Assembly: GCA_016214125.1 (NCBI GenBank)
Contig: JACRPC010000011.1
Span: forward strand, 114,988 to 178,987
Reading direction: 5' to 3'
Origin: Rhodospirillales bacterium
Lineage (GTDB): Bacteria; Pseudomonadota; Alphaproteobacteria; Rhodospirillales; WMHbin7
DNA length: 64,000 nt
Shown here: in pieces, positions 52,381-61,579 of the stretch
Position numbering within the stretch: position 1 is the stretch's first letter
Layout of the letters: each line of letters starts with the position of its first letter
Made by a program: the position numbers and the translations under genes
Notes under the pieces: model-generated
What the model was told of the DNA's origin: nothing
The model's input: the letters and a program-made list of their open reading frames with translations, nothing else
Database searches by the model: none

Positions 52381-54102
52381 TTACTCCTCCTCTTGGGGGG
52401 CCGAAGCGCCCGGATCGATTCGTGTGTCGATCGGCGACGCCGTACCGGCCAGAAGGGGCGAGAACAGATTGAGCGAATTGTAAAGCTGGATGTCGCACGG
52501 TTTGTCGATCAGGGCGGCGACGGGATCGCCATCGACATAATCGAGCCCGGCGGCGATGGCGCCCGTCGTGTGCGCCAGCGACGAAAGATTGTGCGCGAAG
52601 GTGCGCAAGCCAAGACGATTGGCCGCTTCGGCGTAGCGGGACAGCGCGCTGAAATCGGAGTCGGCCGGAAAATCCTTGGCCTGGCAATCGACGCCGACCG
52701 CATGCAAATGCAGGTTGGCGGCGATCGCGAAGTCGGCGGCATCAAGCTTGGTCCGCAGGAGAACGGCACGGCACCGGCTCCGCAAAAGGCCGACGATCTC
52801 TTCCAGACGCGAAACCGGCACACCGGGAGGAAGGCCTGTTAGCTCGAACGCCACCAGCTTCAGCATCGCCGAATCGATGTCCTGCATCTTGGCGACAAAG
52901 GCCGCTCGGGCCGCGCGGTGGGTCAAGGTTTCGTAATGCAGGAGGGTCGCCGCCACCATGGTCTTGCCCTCGGCCTGCACACGGGCCAATTCGCCAAGAG
53001 CCGCCTCGAAGGCGGCCAGATCGCGTACCGTGGACGAAGTATGGTTGTCCGGGCTGGCGTCGATCATTTCATCGATAAACAAGTCGCCGTTCCTGTCCCG
53101 AAGCACCGGAAGACACAGGAAGACGGTGATCGCCTTCTTGCGGACATCCCAAATCGGCCGATAGAGGAAATTCAGGTTCTCGGCCGCGGCCGGAAATGGC
53201 GCCTGCTCGATAACCTCGGCCGGTATCGGCTTTGGCGTCCGCACGGGCTTATCGCGAAACTGCATTTGCGGGCCGAGGATCATGGGCAGCATTTCTTCGG
53301 GAACGTTGGCGAGGTCGACAGCCGGCCGCTTCGTCCTTTGGCCGCCCCAATTGGGATTGGGCGGCGCTTGTTTCAAAGTGGGTGACGTCGGCTTGGCCCG
53401 CGGTGGGTGCTTGGCCGGCGACACATGAGTTGTAGGCCTGCCTTGGGGACCCTTGCCCTTCTCCAACAAAGGCGCCACCGCCACCAGAGAGCCGTTGGAT
53501 TGGGGGATTTGCGCCCCCTCCGTGGGTTCGATGCTGATCACGGTTCGAGGCTGCCGGCCCGCCATCTGAGCGCCAGCGCTCTGCAGATCAAATTTCCGCA
53601 CTTTTCCGCTGGCGATATCGAGAGTGGCGGAGCCGATGGCCAGATCTGAATCGTCGTGCCCAAGGCCGATCAGGCGGCGGCGCAATTCTTCGGCAATCAG
53701 GGCGCTGCGCAGTTGGTTCTGCTCCTGATTGGCAGCCGCAAGGTAAATCGTATAGGTGGTGTCATCGATTCGCGCGAACAGATCGGTTGGTTCGAGATGC
53801 TTTTTCAGGACCGAGTCGGTCAAGGCGTGAACCCGTTCCGCCACAGAAGCCCAGTTCTTTCCATGGTTGTCGCGAACCTTGTCGAGATCGAAAAAATATA
53901 CGCTCCCGGTTCCGGCGACGCCTCCCTTGGCGATTGCGGCACGCAATCGGCTCGCCAGATGCGTCAGGTCAGGGGAGACGTGGCTTTTTTGGCCGTGGGA
54001 GGGTTCCGAAACCATCGCCCTCGGCTCGGAAGAGCCTCCTTTGGGCTTGGTATCGGCGTCAGCGTTCTTGGAGGGGGCGCCAAATTTGCCGAACAAACCC
54101 AT
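52381..54102 (-). CDS. Degenerate GGDEF-EAL-like protein with proline-rich linker
   Basis: 573 residues from ATG 54102 (GAGGAGGG 7 bases upstream). Residues about 40-180 resemble a GGDEF fold whose active loop has become LFARIDDTTYTIYL. A basic Pro/Lys/Ala-rich linker follows (about 220-300). The C-terminal about 330-545 resembles an EAL domain (LGLRTFAHNLSSLAHTTGAIAAGLDYVDGDPVAAL in place of the usual AEGVE...QGY) but lacks the EAL and DDFG motifs. It is probably a non-catalytic c-di-GMP/receptor scaffold for the neighbouring kinase and EAL protein. It begins the operon. Confidence 0.7.
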   Translation of the reverse strand: MGLFGKFGAPSKNADADTKPKGGSSEPRAMVSEPSHGQKSHVSPDLTHLASRLRAAIAKGGVAGTGSVYFFDLDKVRDNHGKNWASVAERVHALTDSVLKKHLEPTDLFARIDDTTYTIYLAAANQEQNQLRSALIAEELRRRLIGLGHDDSDLAIGSATLDIASGKVRKFDLQSAGAQMAGRQPRTVISIEPTEGAQIPQSNGSLVAVAPLLEKGKGPQGRPTTHVSPAKHPPRAKPTSPTLKQAPPNPNWGGQRTKRPAVDLANVPEEMLPMILGPQMQFRDKPVRTPKPIPAEVIEQAPFPAAAENLNFLYRPIWDVRKKAITVFLCLPVLRDRNGDLFIDEMIDASPDNHTSSTVRDLAAFEAALGELARVQAEGKTMVAATLLHYETLTHRAARAAFVAKMQDIDSAMLKLVAFELTGLPPGVPVSRLEEIVGLLRSRCRAVLLRTKLDAADFAIAANLHLHAVGVDCQAKDFPADSDFSALSRYAEAANRLGLRTFAHNLSSLAHTTGAIAAGLDYVDGDPVAALIDKPCDIQLYNSLNLFSPLLAGTASPIDTRIDPGASAPQEEE

Positions 54103-54346
54103 TTGACCCTCCTCATGAATCCAGGAGACGACCTTGAATAACACGGTTGGGTATACAAACCATCTTGCAACACCCAATATTAGTATAGCATCGCCCCCCC
54201 CTAATGGTAATACTTTTTCGTTAATGCTGATATAATAATAGTTTGCATTATATTGTTGGATGTTGTTTATGTACTTATCTCAACTGTCTACATATGGGGT
54301 TCACACGCGAAATTGTATGCTTGTGTTTATTGGCTGGTATAGGCCG

Positions 54347-54403
54347 GCGACCCGGTACGCCCAGCATCCAAGGCCTGCGGGGCCAAGACCCGCAGAGGGT
54401 CGC
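54347..54403. repeat. Nested inverted repeats in an AT-rich spacer
   Basis: Outer arms GGCGACCC (54347-54354) / GGGTCGCC (54396-54403); inner arms CTGCGGG (54374-54380) / CCCGCAG (54388-54394). The DNA around (54103-54345) is AT-rich and has no credible gene, so the dyad stands out. It might be a small structured RNA or a recombination remnant beside the tRNA gene. The rest of 54103-54572 shows nothing else I can name. Confidence 0.5.
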
Positions 54404-54572
54404 CTTGTGCGGCTAAAGCCTTACCGAATGGCCGGTGCAAATTTCATGGCCGCCTGAGCACGGAGCCGCCATCATCGTCACCGGCCCACGGACCGCCTTC
54501 GCTAGCGCTCGGCGTCGCTCGCCGGCAATGCCGGCTCGCCGAACCGGTGGGTTCGTCCACGCCACACCCGCG

Positions 54573-54615
54573 CCATAACAAAGGGGAACCCACGAGGGGT
54601 TCCCCTTTGTTATGG
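54573..54615 (-). terminator. Strong terminator behind tRNA-Ser
   Basis: A perfect 19-bp stem: ccataacaaaggggaaccc (54573-54591) with its exact complement (54597-54615), loop acgag. Its U/A-rich base (TTTGTTAT) serves as the U-tract. It follows the tRNA 3' end directly and by symmetry could work in both directions. Confidence 0.85.
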
Positions 54616-54702
54616 CGGAGGGGGTGGGATTCGAACCCACGGTACGGTTTCCCGTACACACGCTTTCCAAGCGGGCGCCTTAAACCACTCGGCCACCCCT
54701 CC
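54613..54702 (-). tRNA. tRNA-Ser (GGA anticodon)
   Basis: 90 nt including encoded CCA. The acceptor GGAGGGG pairs with CCCCTCC. The anticodon loop is CTTGGAAAG with GGA, and the T arm is GTGGGTTCGAATCCCAC. The long variable arm (GTACGGGAAACCGTAC) is the class II feature of tRNA-Ser. The anticodon excludes tRNA-Sec (UCA). Confidence 0.97.
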
Positions 54703-54916
54703 GGTTGGCGGGGACAGTAGCAAATTCCAAGGGCCGCGCAACCCCGTCCTCGCCTCCCTTGGCCCCGGGCCCGGCCGGCGCCCGGGACCGCCCGGCCATG
54801 TTGCAAACCGTAACCAATTCTTTTTATTTTCAAGGTGAAGTCGGGCGGCAAGTCGTCTTTAATGGCGACCAAGGCAAGGGGGCCTGGGCCCGAACGCCAA
54901 ATTCTTGGAGGGATTC

Positions 54917-55222
54917 ATGGAGCACCGCGTCGAAAGCATTCCCAATGGCAAGCGCATCGCCATGAGCGGGCGGCTGACCTTTGCCGACCACGCCACCTTC
55001 CGCAGCCTGATCGCGGTTCTGGAGGAGCCGGGCATGAAAATCTGCGTTTTCGACCTGTCGGCGGTCGAGTTCGTCGATTCGGCGGCCATGGGCATGCTGC
55101 TCTTGGCCCGCGACAAGGCGGTGGGCCGCAACGTCCAGATCACCTTGAAAGGCGCCCAGGGGCCGGTGCGCTCGATCATGGAGGTCGCCAAGTTCGGCAA
55201 CCTCTTCACCATGGAGAATTGA
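54917..55222 (+). CDS. STAS-domain protein (anti-sigma-factor antagonist-like)
   Basis: 101 residues from ATG 54917, directly after GGAGGG; an in-frame TTG at 54905 overlaps that site and was not used. The STAS fold has SGRLTFADHATF and the phospho-acceptor loop LSAVEFVDSAAMGML, where the Ser after Asp is the usual regulatory site. It stands alone, with no anti-sigma kinase adjacent. Partners may be elsewhere, or it may work in a signalling complex. Confidence 0.88.
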   Translation: MEHRVESIPNGKRIAMSGRLTFADHATFRSLIAVLEEPGMKICVFDLSAVEFVDSAAMGMLLLARDKAVGRNVQITLKGAQGPVRSIMEVAKFGNLFTMEN

Positions 55223-55246
55223 GGGGCGGCTTAGCGGCTTAACGGC

Positions 55247-57196
55247 TTAGCTCCTCAGTTCGGCCCGGTCGCGGAACAGCTCGAGCGCCTCGGGATTGGC
55301 CAGCGCCTCGATGTTCTTCACCGGCCGGCCATGCACCACCTCGCGCACGGCAAGCTCGACGATCTTGCCCGATTTGGTGCGCGGGATGTCGGTGACCGCC
55401 AGAATCTTGGCCGGCACATGGCGCGGCGTGCAGTTGGTGCGGATCTTGGCCTTGATCCGATCGACGAGCGCCGGATCGAGCGCCACGCCCTCGCGCAGCC
55501 GGACGAACAGCACCACCCGCACATCGTGGTCCCAGTCCTGGCCGATCACCAACGCCTCGACCACCTCGGGAAGCTGCTCGACCTGACGATAGATCTCGGC
55601 GGTGCCGATGCGCACGCCCCCCGGATTGAGGGTGGCGTCGGAGCGGCCATAGACGATGATCCCGCCATGGGGCGTGATCTCGATCCAATCGCCATGGCAC
55701 CAGACATTGGCATAACGGGCGAAATAGGCCTTGTGATATTTGGCGCCGTCGGCGTCGTTCCAGAATTCCACCGGCATCGAGGGAAAAGCGCGCGTGCAGA
55801 CCAGCTCGCCCTTCTCGCCTTTGATCGCCTTTCCGGCCTCGTCGAACACCTCGACCTTCATGCCCAGGCCCGGGCATTGGATTTCGCCCTTCCACACCGG
55901 CAAGGTGGGATTGCCCAGCATGAAACAGGAAATGATGTCGGTGCCGCCCGAGATCGAGGACAGGCAAACATCGGCCTTGATCGAATGGTAGACATACTCG
56001 AAGCCCTCGGGCGAAAGGGGCGAGCCGGTCGAGGTCACCAGCCGAAGATCGGGAAAATCGTGGCTGTCGATCGGCCGGATGCCGGCCTTGGCGACCGCGT
56101 CGATCCATTTGGCCGAGGTGCCGAGCATGGTGAAGCGCTCGTCCCTGGCGTAATCGAAAATGGCGGCACCGCTGGGATGGAAGGGCGAACCATCATAGAG
56201 CATCAGCGTCGCCTGGCTGGCCAAGCCGCTCATCAGCCAGTTCCACATCATCCAGCCCAGCGTGGTGAAGTAATAGACCCGGTCACCGGCCCGGATGTCG
56301 CAATGCAGGCGCTGCTCCTTGAGATGCTGCAACAGCGTGCCGCCGGCGCCGTGGACGATGCATTTCGGCACCCCAGTGGTGCCCGAGGAATAAAGGATGT
56401 AGAGCGGATGATCGAAGGGCAGGCGCGCGAATTCGATCGGGCCTGGCCGATGATCGGCCAGGAAATCGGGCCACAGGCGGGCCTTGCCCAAACCGGCCAG
56501 CGCTGGCCGCTCCTGCGTGTAGGGCACCAGCACGGTCGCCTCCAGGCTGGGCAGTCCCGCCTGGATGCCCTTGAGCTTTTCCAGCCCGTCATGGGTCTTG
56601 CCGCCATAGAAATAGCCGTCGGCGGCGAACAGAATCTTGGGCGCGATCTGGCCGAAGCGATCGAGCACGCCCTGGACGCCGAAATCGGGCGAGGCCGAAG
56701 ACCAGATGGCGCCGATCGAGGCGGCGGCCAGCATGGCAATCACCGCTTCGGGCATGTTGGGCAGATAGGCCGCCACCCGATCGCCCGGCTTCACCCCCAG
56801 GGCCTTCAAGCCTTGGGCGGCCTGGGAAACCTGGTCGGTGAGCGTGCGCCAGGACACGCGCCGGCGCACTTTATCTTCGCCGCGAAAGACCAGGGCGTCG
56901 CCTTCGTCCTTTCGCAACAGCAGGTTTTCGGCGTAATTGAGCCGGGCCTGGGGGAACCAGCGGGCGCCCGGCATGCGTTCGAGATTCTCGACGATGGTGG
57001 GTCCCTTGTCGCCCGTCACCTGGGCGAAGTCCCAAAGAAGACTCCAGAACTGATCGGGCCGTTCCACCGACCAGCGGTGCAGCGCCCAATAATCGGGGGC
57101 GGCGATCGAAAAGCGCTGCTCGGCCAAGGCGGCAAAGCGGGTGAGCGCGGCCTGGGCGATAGCCGACGGCGTGGGCGACCACAAGGGCTGGGTCAT
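55247..57196 (-). CDS. aacS: Acetoacetyl-CoA synthetase
   Basis: 649 residues of the ANL superfamily: P loop [30 protein letters not shown], the hinge [21 protein letters not shown], and the catalytic Lys region [14 protein letters not shown]. The acetoacetyl-specific N-terminus ([32 protein letters not shown]) separates it from ordinary acetyl-CoA synthetase. It activates acetoacetate from ketone-body or PHB turnover. Its ribosome-binding site lies in a hairpin (57204-57226). Confidence 0.95.
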   Translation of the reverse strand: MTQPLWSPTPSAIAQAALTRFAALAEQRFSIAAPDYWALHRWSVERPDQFWSLLWDFAQVTGDKGPTIVENLERMPGARWFPQARLNYAENLLLRKDEGDALVFRGEDKVRRRVSWRTLTDQVSQAAQGLKALGVKPGDRVAAYLPNMPEAVIAMLAAASIGAIWSSASPDFGVQGVLDRFGQIAPKILFAADGYFYGGKTHDGLEKLKGIQAGLPSLEATVLVPYTQERPALAGLGKARLWPDFLADHRPGPIEFARLPFDHPLYILYSSGTTGVPKCIVHGAGGTLLQHLKEQRLHCDIRAGDRVYYFTTLGWMMWNWLMSGLASQATLMLYDGSPFHPSGAAIFDYARDERFTMLGTSAKWIDAVAKAGIRPIDSHDFPDLRLVTSTGSPLSPEGFEYVYHSIKADVCLSSISGGTDIISCFMLGNPTLPVWKGEIQCPGLGMKVEVFDEAGKAIKGEKGELVCTRAFPSMPVEFWNDADGAKYHKAYFARYANVWCHGDWIEITPHGGIIVYGRSDATLNPGGVRIGTAEIYRQVEQLPEVVEALVIGQDWDHDVRVVLFVRLREGVALDPALVDRIKAKIRTNCTPRHVPAKILAVTDIPRTKSGKIVELAVREVVHGRPVKNIEALANPEALELFRDRAELRS

Positions 57197-57203
57197 CGAG
57201 CGT

Positions 57204-57226
57204 CCTCCCGAATTTTTTTCGGGAGG
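57204..57226 (-). promoter_or_regulatory. Hairpin that sequesters the aacS ribosome-binding site
   Basis: CCTCCCGAA (57204-57212), loop of five T, TTCGGGAGG (57218-57226). On the mRNA the arm nearest the ATG contains GGGAGGA, ending about 7 bases before the start codon (57196). The same structure could terminate transcription from the iron-permease gene, but it has no T-tract after it. Confidence 0.6.
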
Positions 57227-57253
57227 TACTCTACGCAGCCCAGCGAACCGCGT

Positions 57254-58057
57254 CTAGGCGACCGGGCGGGGGTGGGCGGCCATGATCATCCGGCTCTTTT
57301 CCAACCAGGCGAAACCGGCCGCCGCCGCCACCAGCAGAAATTGCGCCGCCAAGGCTTCCCAGGTCGGATTGAGGCCGAGCCCGACCAGGATTTCCGGCAG
57401 ATCGGCTGCCGTGACCGACAGCCAGGCCATTTCCTGGAATTCCTGGATTGCCTGGCCGACGAACAGGAAGGCCATGCCGTAAAGCAGCGCCACCGTGGCG
57501 GTAAAGAACAGCTTCAGCGGCAAGCGGATCGCCAAAGCGCGCACCAGCACGAACAGGATCAGCAGGACCACAAGGCCCCCCAGCACGCCCGCCGCGACCG
57601 AAACATTCCAGCCACCCTGCCCCGCCGCCAGCGCGTGCAGGAAAAGGATGGTTTCGGCACCCTCGCGGAAAACGGCAAGAAAGGCGGCCAGACCGAGAGC
57701 GATCAGGCTGTCTTGGCGCAGGGCGCGACCGACTTGGCCCGCCAGATGCTCGCGCCAGCGGCCGGCATCGCGCCTAGCGATCAGCCAACCGGCGACATAG
57801 ACCAAGACCGCGGCCGCCAGCAGCATCACCAGCCCCTCGACGATGTCGTTGTGGCCGCCATCGAGGAAGCGTTCCATCACCCAGGCAAGAACCAGACTGA
57901 TCGCCACCGCCAAACCGGCGCCGCCATAAAGAATGGCGGTGCGACCGGCCTGCCCCAACCGCGCCAGATAGGAGGCCAGAGCGGCGATGACCAGCAGGGC
58001 CTCGGCGCCTTCGCGCAACAAGATGAGGGCGGCTTGCCCGGCGACGACCATCGACAT
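57254..58057 (-). CDS. FTR1-family iron permease
   Basis: 267 residues with about seven membrane helices and two iron-binding motifs, LLREGAEALL (about 14-23) and VFREGAETILF (about 130-140), matching the REGLE motifs of FTR1/EfeU. CAGGGGA lies 7 bases upstream of the ATG. It sits alone, without efeO/efeB, but a Fur-box-like dyad precedes it. Imports Fe (probably Fe2+/Fe3+) across the inner membrane. Confidence 0.88.
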   Translation of the reverse strand: MSMVVAGQAALILLREGAEALLVIAALASYLARLGQAGRTAILYGGAGLAVAISLVLAWVMERFLDGGHNDIVEGLVMLLAAAVLVYVAGWLIARRDAGRWREHLAGQVGRALRQDSLIALGLAAFLAVFREGAETILFLHALAAGQGGWNVSVAAGVLGGLVVLLILFVLVRALAIRLPLKLFFTATVALLYGMAFLFVGQAIQEFQEMAWLSVTAADLPEILVGLGLNPTWEALAAQFLLVAAAAGFAWLEKSRMIMAAHPRPVA

Positions 58058-58100
58058 CGAAAATCCCCTGTTTTGGTGGTGGCATCGGATTTGCTGCGAT

Positions 58101-58119
58101 GATATTGATAATCATTCGC
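58101..58119 (-). promoter_or_regulatory. Fur box upstream of the iron permease
   Basis: GATATTGATAATCATTCGC matches 16 of 19 positions of the classical Fur/iron box. It is 44 bases from the permease ATG and next to a likely promoter, as expected for iron repression. Confidence 0.75.
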
Positions 58120-58316
58120 ATGTCAAGCTGGATTTCAGCCCGCCCCGACAAGGCCCGAATGGGCCGAAAAATCCGAAAAATACCATGCATTTCCAATTTA
58201 CTATGGGGTCGGATGGCCCGCTTGCACCCCGGCGAAGGTCCGCCTTGGCTTTCCAACCAAAGGCCCCGCCATGCTATAAACGCCGCCCCACTTCCCCTCC
58301 GCGACGAGGTCATTCC

Positions 58317-59309
58317 ATGAGTTTCCAAGCCCTGATGCTGCACGAGACCGACGGCAAAGTGTCGCAACACTTCACCACGCTCGAAGACAAGGACCTGCCC
58401 GAGGGCGATGTCCGGGTGAAGATCGAATTCACCACGGTCAACTACAAGGACGGCATGATCCTGGCCGGCATCGGCAAGCAGGTGGCGACGTATCCGCACA
58501 TCCCGGGCATCGATTTCGCCGGCACGGTCGAGGAATCGGCCTCGCCCAAATTCAAACCGGGCGACGCGGTGATCCTCACCGGCTGGCGGGTGGGCGAGAT
58601 TCATTGGGGCGGCTATGCCGGCAAGGCCCGCGTCAAGGCGGATTGGCTGGTGCCGATCCCGGCCGGCCTTAACGCCAAGCGCGCCATGGCCCTGGGCACC
58701 GCCGGCTTCACCGCCATGCTGGCGATCATGGCGCTGGAAGCGCACGGCATGAACCCGAAAATGGAGGGCGAGGTGCTGGTCACCGGCGCCTCGGGCGGCG
58801 TGGGCAGCGTCGCGGTGGCCGTGCTGGCGGCGCGGGGCTACACGGTGGCGGCCTCGACCGGCCGGCCGGAGACGCATGAGTATCTAACCATGTTGGGCGC
58901 CAAGACCCTGGTGGCGCGCGCCGATCTGGCCCAGCAACCCAAGCGTCCGATGCTCTCCGAACGCTGGATCGGCTGCATCGACAATGTCGGCGGCACCACC
59001 ATGGCCAACGCCATCGCCTCGCTCAAACATCGCTGTTCGCTGGCCTCGGTGGGCCTGACCGAAAGCAACATGGTCACCACCAGCGTGCTGCCCTTCCTGT
59101 TGCGCGGCAACAACATCCTGGGCATCGATTCCGGCATCAGCCCCTACGCCGAGCGCGTTGCCGCCTGGAACCGGCTGGCCAAGGAATTGCCGATGGACAA
59201 GCTCGACGCCATGACCCAGGTCAAGGGGTTCAACGATCTGCCCGCGGTCGGCCAGGCGCTCCTCAAGGGGCAGGTCAAGGGCCGGGTGGTGATCGACGTC
59301 AACCGCTGA
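58317..59309 (+). CDS. acuI: Acrylyl-CoA reductase AcuI/YhdH-type (MDR superfamily)
   Basis: 330 residues from ATG 58317 (GAGGTC 7 bases upstream). It opens FQALMLHETDGKVSQHF and has NYKDGMILAG, GTAGFTAMLAIMALE and the nucleotide-binding VTGASGGVGSVAV, all typical of YhdH/AcuI. These reduce acryloyl-CoA with NADPH in propionate or DMSP metabolism. Longer upstream frames overlap a promoter region and were rejected. Confidence 0.9.
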   Translation: MSFQALMLHETDGKVSQHFTTLEDKDLPEGDVRVKIEFTTVNYKDGMILAGIGKQVATYPHIPGIDFAGTVEESASPKFKPGDAVILTGWRVGEIHWGGYAGKARVKADWLVPIPAGLNAKRAMALGTAGFTAMLAIMALEAHGMNPKMEGEVLVTGASGGVGSVAVAVLAARGYTVAASTGRPETHEYLTMLGAKTLVARADLAQQPKRPMLSERWIGCIDNVGGTTMANAIASLKHRCSLASVGLTESNMVTTSVLPFLLRGNNILGIDSGISPYAERVAAWNRLAKELPMDKLDAMTQVKGFNDLPAVGQALLKGQVKGRVVIDVNR

Positions 59310-59351
59310 CGGGACTTGTCGCCCGCTCAGTTGACCGTTAGCCTGACCGAA

Positions 59352-59516
59352 CCTTCCGGTGTCCCGAATCGCGGTTCGGGGAGAATCGGAAACGCGGTGC
59401 AAGCCCGCGACGTGCCCAACGCCGTAAGAGGGACCGGGGCCGCCGAACGCCACTGACCGCTTGGTCGGGAAGGCGCGGCCCGGGGCGGATCTCAAGTCGG
59501 AAGGCCGGCCGGAAGG
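59352..59516 (+). ncRNA. Cobalamin (AdoCbl) riboswitch
   Basis: The class signature is readable: CGCGGTGCAAGCCCGCG, TGCCCAACGCCGTAAGAGGG, AACGCCACTG and GGTCGGGAAGGCG, then AAGTCGGAAGGCC. The closing P1 stem pairs CCTTCCGG (59352-59359) with CCGGAAGG (59509-59516). It directly precedes bluB, so cobalamin represses synthesis of its own lower ligand. Confidence 0.93.
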
Positions 59517-59572
59517 GATGGTTCCCGGTGCGCGGACGGCGCCGGGCGCGTTTCATCGGAAGGGGACTGACG

Positions 59573-60361
59573 ATGATCGAATCCCGAATTGCGACCGAAT
59601 CCCGACATGCGAGCGAATCCAAACCCACGCCCGACCACCGCTTTGCCGAGGCCGAGCGCCAGGCGATCTATCGAGCCATCCTGGAGCGGCGCGACGTGCG
59701 CGGTCAATTTACGCCCGACCCGATCGAGGACGAAACCCTAAGCCGGCTGCTTCTGGCCGCCCATTTCGCGCCCTCGGTGGGCTTCATGCAGCCTTGGAGC
59801 TTCCTTTTGATCCGCGACGATCGGGTGAAAAGCGAGGTCCACGCCTTGTTCGCCAAAGCCAATGCCGAGGCCGCCGCCCTGTTTCCCGACGACCAAGCGG
59901 CAACCTATCGCCGCTTGAAGCTTGAGGGCATCCGGGAGGCGCCGATCAATCTGTGCATCACCTGCGAGCGCGACCGCGCCGGGCCGGTGGTGATCGGGCG
60001 CACCCACCACCGGGCGATGGATCTCTACAGCACCGTCTGCGCGGTGCAGAATCTGTGGCTGGCGGCGCGCGCCGAGGGCATCGGCGTCGGCTGGGTGAGC
60101 ATTCTCGATCACGCCAAGCTGAAGACGGTTCTGGGGATTCCCAAAGGCGTGGTGCCGGTGGCCTATCTTTGCTTGGGACGAGTCAGCCATTTCCACGACC
60201 GCCCGGAACTGGAAAAGGCCGGCTGGCGACCGCGTCTGGCCGCCGCCGAGCTGATCCATGCCGACCGCTGGGGCCGGGTGGAAATCGGCCCTCTGGCGGC
60301 ACGAATCCAGGCCGATCAGGACCGTATCCAGGCCGGAACTTTCCTGAAAGAACCTTCCTGA
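59573..60361 (+). CDS. bluB: 5,6-dimethylbenzimidazole synthase
   Basis: 262 residues from ATG 59573. BluB features of the nitroreductase fold: RRDVRGQFTPDPIEDETLSRLL, HFAPSVGFMQPW, EAPINLCITCERDR, and GIGVGWVSILD. It converts reduced FMN with O2 to the lower ligand of cobalamin. The N-terminal 20 residues are an extra, low-complexity extension. It lies behind a cobalamin riboswitch. No other cob gene follows: the next gene is convergent after 12 bases. Confidence 0.95.
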   Translation: MIESRIATESRHASESKPTPDHRFAEAERQAIYRAILERRDVRGQFTPDPIEDETLSRLLLAAHFAPSVGFMQPWSFLLIRDDRVKSEVHALFAKANAEAAALFPDDQAATYRRLKLEGIREAPINLCITCERDRAGPVVIGRTHHRAMDLYSTVCAVQNLWLAARAEGIGVGWVSILDHAKLKTVLGIPKGVVPVAYLCLGRVSHFHDRPELEKAGWRPRLAAAELIHADRWGRVEIGPLAARIQADQDRIQAGTFLKEPS

Positions 60362-60373
60362 AAGAAGGCGCGG

Positions 60374-61579
60374 TCAATCCAAGGCCAGAACCAGCGCCTT
60401 GAGATAGGCCGATTCCGGAAGATGGGGATGGACGGGGTGGTCGGGGGCGGCGCCGGCGGCGCGCAGGATGCGCCCGCCCCTTGCGCCCAGGCCGTGGCGG
60501 ATTTCCTCGTGGAAGGCCTCGGCGGTTACGTGGTGCGAGCAGGACGCCATGAACAGCACCCCATCGGGCGCCACCAGGGTCTGGGCCAGTCTGGCCAGTT
60601 TGCGATAACCCTTGAGGCCGCTCGCCAGGTCTTTCTTGCTTTTGACGAAGGCGGGCGGATCGGCGATCACCAGGTCGAAGCGCTCGCCCGCTTCGGCCAG
60701 AGCGGCCAGCTTGGCGAAGGCCTCGGCCTTTTCGAAACGGCAGCGTTCCTGGACGCCGTTCAGGCGGGCCGCCAGCCGGGCCAGGCCCAATGCATCCTCG
60801 GAGCGGTCGATCATCAGCACCTCGGCGGCGCCCTTGACCGCCGCCAGAACGCCGAAACCGCCGGCATAGGCGTAGAGATCGAGCACCCGGCGCCCGGCGG
60901 CAAGACCGGCCACAAAGGCGCGGTTGTCGCGCTGGTCGAAGAACCAGCCGGTCTTCTGGCCGGCGCGCAGATCGGCCAAAAAGCGGGCGCCGTTCTCGGC
61001 CAACTCGACCGGCCCGTCGAGGGCGCCCATCACCAGTTCGGGCTCGGCGATCGGCAGGCCTTCGAGCCCGCGCACCGGGCTCGAGCGATCCCAGATGATG
61101 GCATGGGGCGCCAGCGTTTCGGCCAAGGCGTCGAGCAGAAGCGGTTGCAGTCGGTCGATGCCCGCCGTGTTCGACTGCACCACCACCACCGCGCCGAAAC
61201 GGTCGATGACGAGGCCGGGCAGGCCGTCGGCCTCGGCATGAATGAGGCGGTAGCAAGGCTCGGCATACAGCCGCTGGCGCAGCGCCAAGGCCCGCTTGAG
61301 CCGTTGGCCGATCCAGGCGGCGTCCAGGCTGGCATCGGGGGTCCGGTCGAGCATGCGGACCGCGATCAAGGTGTGGGGGTTGAAATAACCCAGCCCCAGC
61401 CGCTCCTCGCCCGCATCGACCAGCGCCACCAGCGAGCCGGGCGAAAGCGCCTTGGCCTCTTGCGTCATGGCGATTTCGTTGGAGAACACCCAGGGGTGCC
61501 CCGCGCGGACGCGCCCCGAACGGCCCTTTTGCAGATGAAGCCGGAACGGGGTGGAAGGCGGATTTTCAAGGGTCGACAT
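60374..61579 (-). CDS. rlmI: 23S rRNA (cytosine-C5)-methyltransferase, RlmI-like
   Basis: 401 residues. An N-terminal PUA-like domain (about 12-85, GRSGRVRAGHPWVFSNEI) is joined to a Rossmann methyltransferase: VLDLYAYAGGFGVLAAVKGA, motif IV IADPPAFVKS, and SCSHHV (a catalytic-Cys position). The arrangement is that of RlmI, which methylates C1962 in 23S rRNA. Exact target unproven. Confidence 0.88.
   Translation of the reverse strand: MSTLENPPSTPFRLHLQKGRSGRVRAGHPWVFSNEIAMTQEAKALSPGSLVALVDAGEERLGLGYFNPHTLIAVRMLDRTPDASLDAAWIGQRLKRALALRQRLYAEPCYRLIHAEADGLPGLVIDRFGAVVVVQSNTAGIDRLQPLLLDALAETLAPHAIIWDRSSPVRGLEGLPIAEPELVMGALDGPVELAENGARFLADLRAGQKTGWFFDQRDNRAFVAGLAAGRRVLDLYAYAGGFGVLAAVKGAAEVLMIDRSEDALGLARLAARLNGVQERCRFEKAEAFAKLAALAEAGERFDLVIADPPAFVKSKKDLASGLKGYRKLARLAQTLVAPDGVLFMASCSHHVTAEAFHEEIRHGLGARGGRILRAAGAAPDHPVHPHLPESAYLKALVLALD

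Noticed and set aside
54613..54702. Could the class II tRNA be tRNA-Sec serving the selenoprotein?
   Set aside because: The anticodon is GGA and the acceptor stem has 7 bp; tRNA-Sec needs UCA and an 8-bp acceptor. It is tRNA-Ser.
55331..58102. 923-codon plus-strand frame opposite aacS and the iron permease
   Set aside because: It spans two unrelated genes and an intergenic hairpin, so it is not a real gene.
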